Below, piece after piece: positions 61,350 through 64,000 of a stretch of 64,000 bases of DNA. The DNA is from Paragordius varius (Eukaryota > Nematomorpha), in the NCBI GenBank assembly GCA_964247055.1, contig OZ176051.1, positions 1,240,001-1,304,000 of the forward strand. The letters are read 5' to 3'. The notes beneath the pieces are model-generated. The model was not told where the DNA came from. It saw only the letters and a list, made by a program, of their open reading frames with translations, and did no database searches. The position numbers and the translations under genes are program-made. Numbering within the stretch: position 1 is the stretch's first letter; every line of letters starts with the position of its first letter.

Positions 61350-61568
61350 TACCATTTACAATTCAAATATACCCTTAAACAATTCAAATTCACCCTCAAA
61401 TAAATTATATGTTTTTTAAGATTAAAATTTACCTTATAGTAATATTAAATAATAAACATGCCACAAAGATATATTTCATATTAATAACTTATATTAGTTC
61501 GAAAACACATAATTTATTTTTAGGGTGAATTTAAATTGTTCAAAGGTAAATTTGAACTGTAAATGGTA
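61350..61568. mobile_element. Short TA-flanked MITE, 219 bp
   Basis: Ends TACCATTTACA / TGTAAATGGTA are imperfectly inverted for about 50 bp (tacaattcaaatataccctt against aaggtaaatttgaactgtaa), with TA on both sides. The termini match the MITE in GCLC intron 3, suggesting the same transposase source. The loop is AT-rich and non-coding. It lies 62 bp upstream of the next start codon. Confidence 0.7.
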
Positions 61569-61630
61569 TAATTTTAAAAATTTACTGTTAACATATAATT
61601 TTATAAGAACGTATTTACTATTTTAGAATT

Positions 61631-62185
61631 ATGAGTTTTAACAATTTAACATTGGTCGCGTTAACTTCAATACCGTATTGGTATGGGGTAGGGGAGGTGA
61701 AATATTGTTTTTATGAAAAAAGACATTACAAATATTCACTTCAACAATATTATTCATGGCGCCCAGATACTTTGGAATGGGAAAGAATTGTTTTAACCGA
61801 AGATCAGCTGACGAAACAAATTGAACCCTTTTATAGTCATTATATTTTACATATAAAATATCCAGAAATTAGAGAAATCATATACAGTAATAGTTATAAG
61901 GAACAAGATTATACAAATGTTGATGGCTATGATAGGAATAAAGTTGTAAACATCATTAAAGAATATGTTGAAAAATAGAAAGCCATGCAGAATAATGAAT
62001 TGAAAACTGCTATAAATTCATTGCTAATCAAATTATTTGAACAGTCTACGGATGTAACCACAGAACTTACAAATGTAAATCTTATCGATGATTCGACTGA
62101 AATTTCTTCCAGAAAATTTAACAGTTGGTGGCTTTTTACAGAATGTTATTTCAATAATCCGTTGTATACCATGAATATGCATTAA
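61631..62185 (+). CDS. Unidentified 176-residue protein
   Basis: Two exons (61631-61966, 61991-62185) around a 24-nt GT..AG intron that contains the only stop between two long in-frame segments. The protein is Tyr/Trp-rich (TSIPYWYGVGEVKYCFYEKR, QQYYSWRPDTLEWERIVL, HYILHIKYPEI) and has an acidic/polar second half. No signal peptide, membrane span or known domain was recognised. A ttttag lies five bases before the ATG, so an upstream exon or a trans-spliced leader could join there. It is convergent with the ADAMTS-like gene, with 50 bp between stops. Confidence 0.55.
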
Positions 62186-62235
62186 GTGATATTTTCTGGA
62201 TTTTTTAATAAAACAATTACTAAACACAACATTTA

Positions 62236-63766
62236 TTATTTACAAGGGCACGGTCTAGAAACCAAAGGTTTTTGTCTATATCGAGAACAGATGCTATCAT
62301 CAATAAAATCTTTTAGCGACGGGTCTTTGACACAAAAAACTGACCGATACTGTAATGTTGGGCTGAAATATAGAGAGGATTCATTTTTCGAATGGTATGA
62401 TGAAAAAGTTGTATTAACGTCTTTTGTTGTTTCGCGGCAGAAACAAGGTTGCCAGTATCCTAACCACCAAAAAGGGAGACAAGTAAAATTATTGCATTTT
62501 CGGGATAAAGTTGCTTTAGGTTTTGGTTGAGGACAAAGTTTATCACTCACTTTGAGTCCAGATATGGAATTGGCACAAAAATAAGCCTTATTTTGTGTGC
62601 CCATTTTGTTGTTATTAGAATTTTCAAAACTACATTTTTTATTGCATGGACTCCAATCAGTTAATGCCCAGATGTATGATGTGTTGGTGGGATCATTGGA
62701 ATTTAAACTTTTGTTTGGCTTTACAGATTTGTGATAATAGTTGACAGATATATTGATCGAAACATTTAACTGAGTAATAAGAACATAAACGATCATATCT
62801 TTTTCGAGTGGACCCACGATTGAAATTAATTCTTGATGACTTTTTTTGGTTGAAGTATAGTTATAAACTACGGCTTTTACTGCTGATGAGGTTTTTACCC
62901 TATGTACCCCAAACCAGGTGATTGTTAAATTGCCATTAAGCATATATTCAGCATCCTGTGCATAAGTCAGAGCTAAATAATTAGCATTCTCACTCATTTC
63001 TTGAACGGTTATTTGTGTTGCATCTTTTGGAATGGTTGCTACACTCAAATACGAGCTTGCATTGTTCTCCAAAAAACTATCCTCAACCTGACTCGTGTTA
63101 AGAAAAACATAATTTTCCACTTTTTTGCAATTTTTATTGCCTCCATCACAGATGAGACAATTATCTTTCTTAGCTCGGCTCTCGAGTCTTCGATCGCAAG
63201 CTATCGGATGACAACGCCCTTCTATACAAACACCATCTATAAACAAACGAATCATTGAGATAAAAAGAAATAGTTATTAGGTTTAAAGAGTTTCCTATTA
63301 TCTATTTTGATTAAAACTGGCGGAGTTCAAGATAATCGTTTATTTTACTTATGCACCGTTTACTCGATTAAAAAAATATATTTTTAACCAATATTTGTAA
63401 TGTATTTGCAAAATAACTTTTACTTACTGTATTCGATATCACTTTTAATTTCTAGTGGCGTGTGTTCGAAATTAACACTACCCATATTACACAAAGTCCC
63501 ATCTCGTAAACTGTGAGCATATGAATCGATCATTTCTAAGCTAACATTTTTCGTAATATTTGGATGTGAAATTAAACTTTGCGATTCATTTAGTTTTTCT
63601 TCGTTTGGCACGGATGATTGATATTCCGATTGAATATTTTTGCAGTTTAAATGACAGGCAGGTGCGCCATACATAATGGTTTGATAGTCAAAAATCCAAG
63701 TAGAATTGCATATTCCTTTAATTTTACATCCATACTCCTGACATTGGTAATTGGGATTGTATTCGT
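62236..63766 (-). CDS. ADAMTS-like protein, C-terminal part (partial)
   Basis: The 3' end of a secreted matrix protein of the ADAMTS/ADAMTSL/papilin group. Two exons are inside the window (63766-63428, 63236-62236); the 5' part, including any metalloprotease, lies beyond 64000. Domains in order: Cys-rich module (YNPNYQCQEYGCK, CHLNCKN, SLRDGTLC, GVCIEGRCHPIACDRRLESR); spacer (YLSVATIPKDATQITVQEMS, NYLALTYAQDAEYMLNGN); then two thrombospondin type-1 repeats starting WALTDWSPC and WWLGYWQPCFC, ending PCPCK and stop. Many N-glycosylation sequons occur (NVSINIS, NNTS-like). ADAMTS and ADAMTSL cannot be told apart without the missing N-terminus. Confidence 0.85.
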
Positions 63767-64000
63767 CTTAAATATATTGCAATTGATAATGAATTAACAA
63801 TAAAAATGGAAACTATACGGACAAAATATAAAAATATAAAGACATAATTTTTTTCAAAAGACAACCATGCTTTTTAAACCTAAATTTATCCTAAAAAAAG
63901 CATTTAATTAAATCGTAAAATAAATAATTGACTGTGTTACCAATTTACATTTCTATATTATACTTTATAGTTTAAAACAATAAATTCTATTTTAAAAAAA
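63767..64000 (-). other. Intron of the ADAMTS-like gene, running off the window
   Basis: The acceptor AG lies at 63767-63768 on the minus strand. The remaining AT-rich sequence up to the window edge is intronic and shows no exon. Confidence 0.6.

Noticed and set aside
62186-62530. 114-codon plus-strand open frame
   Set aside because: It is antisense to the thrombospondin repeats of the ADAMTS-like gene, whose cysteine pattern makes the minus strand the coding one.

Overview
The window is nuclear DNA of an AT-rich animal. Metazoan-type genes support this: an aryl hydrocarbon receptor, a chondroitin synthase, an ADAMTS-type protein, Mediator subunit MED21, hnRNP A/B and proteasome subunits. 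Coding exons are clearly less AT-rich than the introns and spacers, which makes splice sites readable by eye. The species cannot be fixed from sequence alone. Many introns are only 21-28 nt long and several genes are packed with tiny or negative spacing. That recalls the miniature introns reported for dicyemids and compact spiralian genomes such as orthonectids, but this is only a suggestion.

Layout. 0.7-6.5 kb: hnRNP A/B-like gene (minus) and PSMA3 (plus). 6.6-8.0 kb: two LINE 3' ends in opposite orientation. 8.4-11.9 kb: a minus-strand block of MED21, PIGL and a beta-1,3-galactosyltransferase, in which the MED21 and PIGL reading frames overlap by 11 nt. 11.95-14.3 kb: PSMF1, divergent from MED21 with 41 bp between start codons. 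14.5-20.3 kb: a Tyr-rich membrane protein, a secreted EGF/SEA/FN3-like protein and a small basic protein. 20.3-26 kb: gene-poor DNA with a dead mariner. 26-32.6 kb: AHR, followed 30 bp later by a small basic-protein gene, which converges on a RidA gene carrying a signal peptide. 34-41 kb: a transposon graveyard with a TTAA-flanked MITE inside a copy of itself and a hAT element inside a LINE. 42.9-47.5 kb: chondroitin sulfate synthase. 47.8-58.1 kb: ADRM1 and glutamate-cysteine ligase, divergent. 58-64 kb: small unidentified genes and the 3' end of an ADAMTS-like gene that continues off the window.

The genes are housekeeping or regulatory and form no single pathway. Three belong to the proteasome system (PSMA3, PSMF1, ADRM1), and two glycosyltransferases plus PIGL act in the secretory pathway. 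The most unusual property is structural: introns fall into two size classes (21-28 nt, with one of 34 nt, versus about 63 nt and longer), and genes overlap or nearly abut, suggesting polycistronic or bidirectional expression. Exon boundaries given here come from reading frame, GT..AG sites and remembered family sequences; no alignment or RNA data were available.
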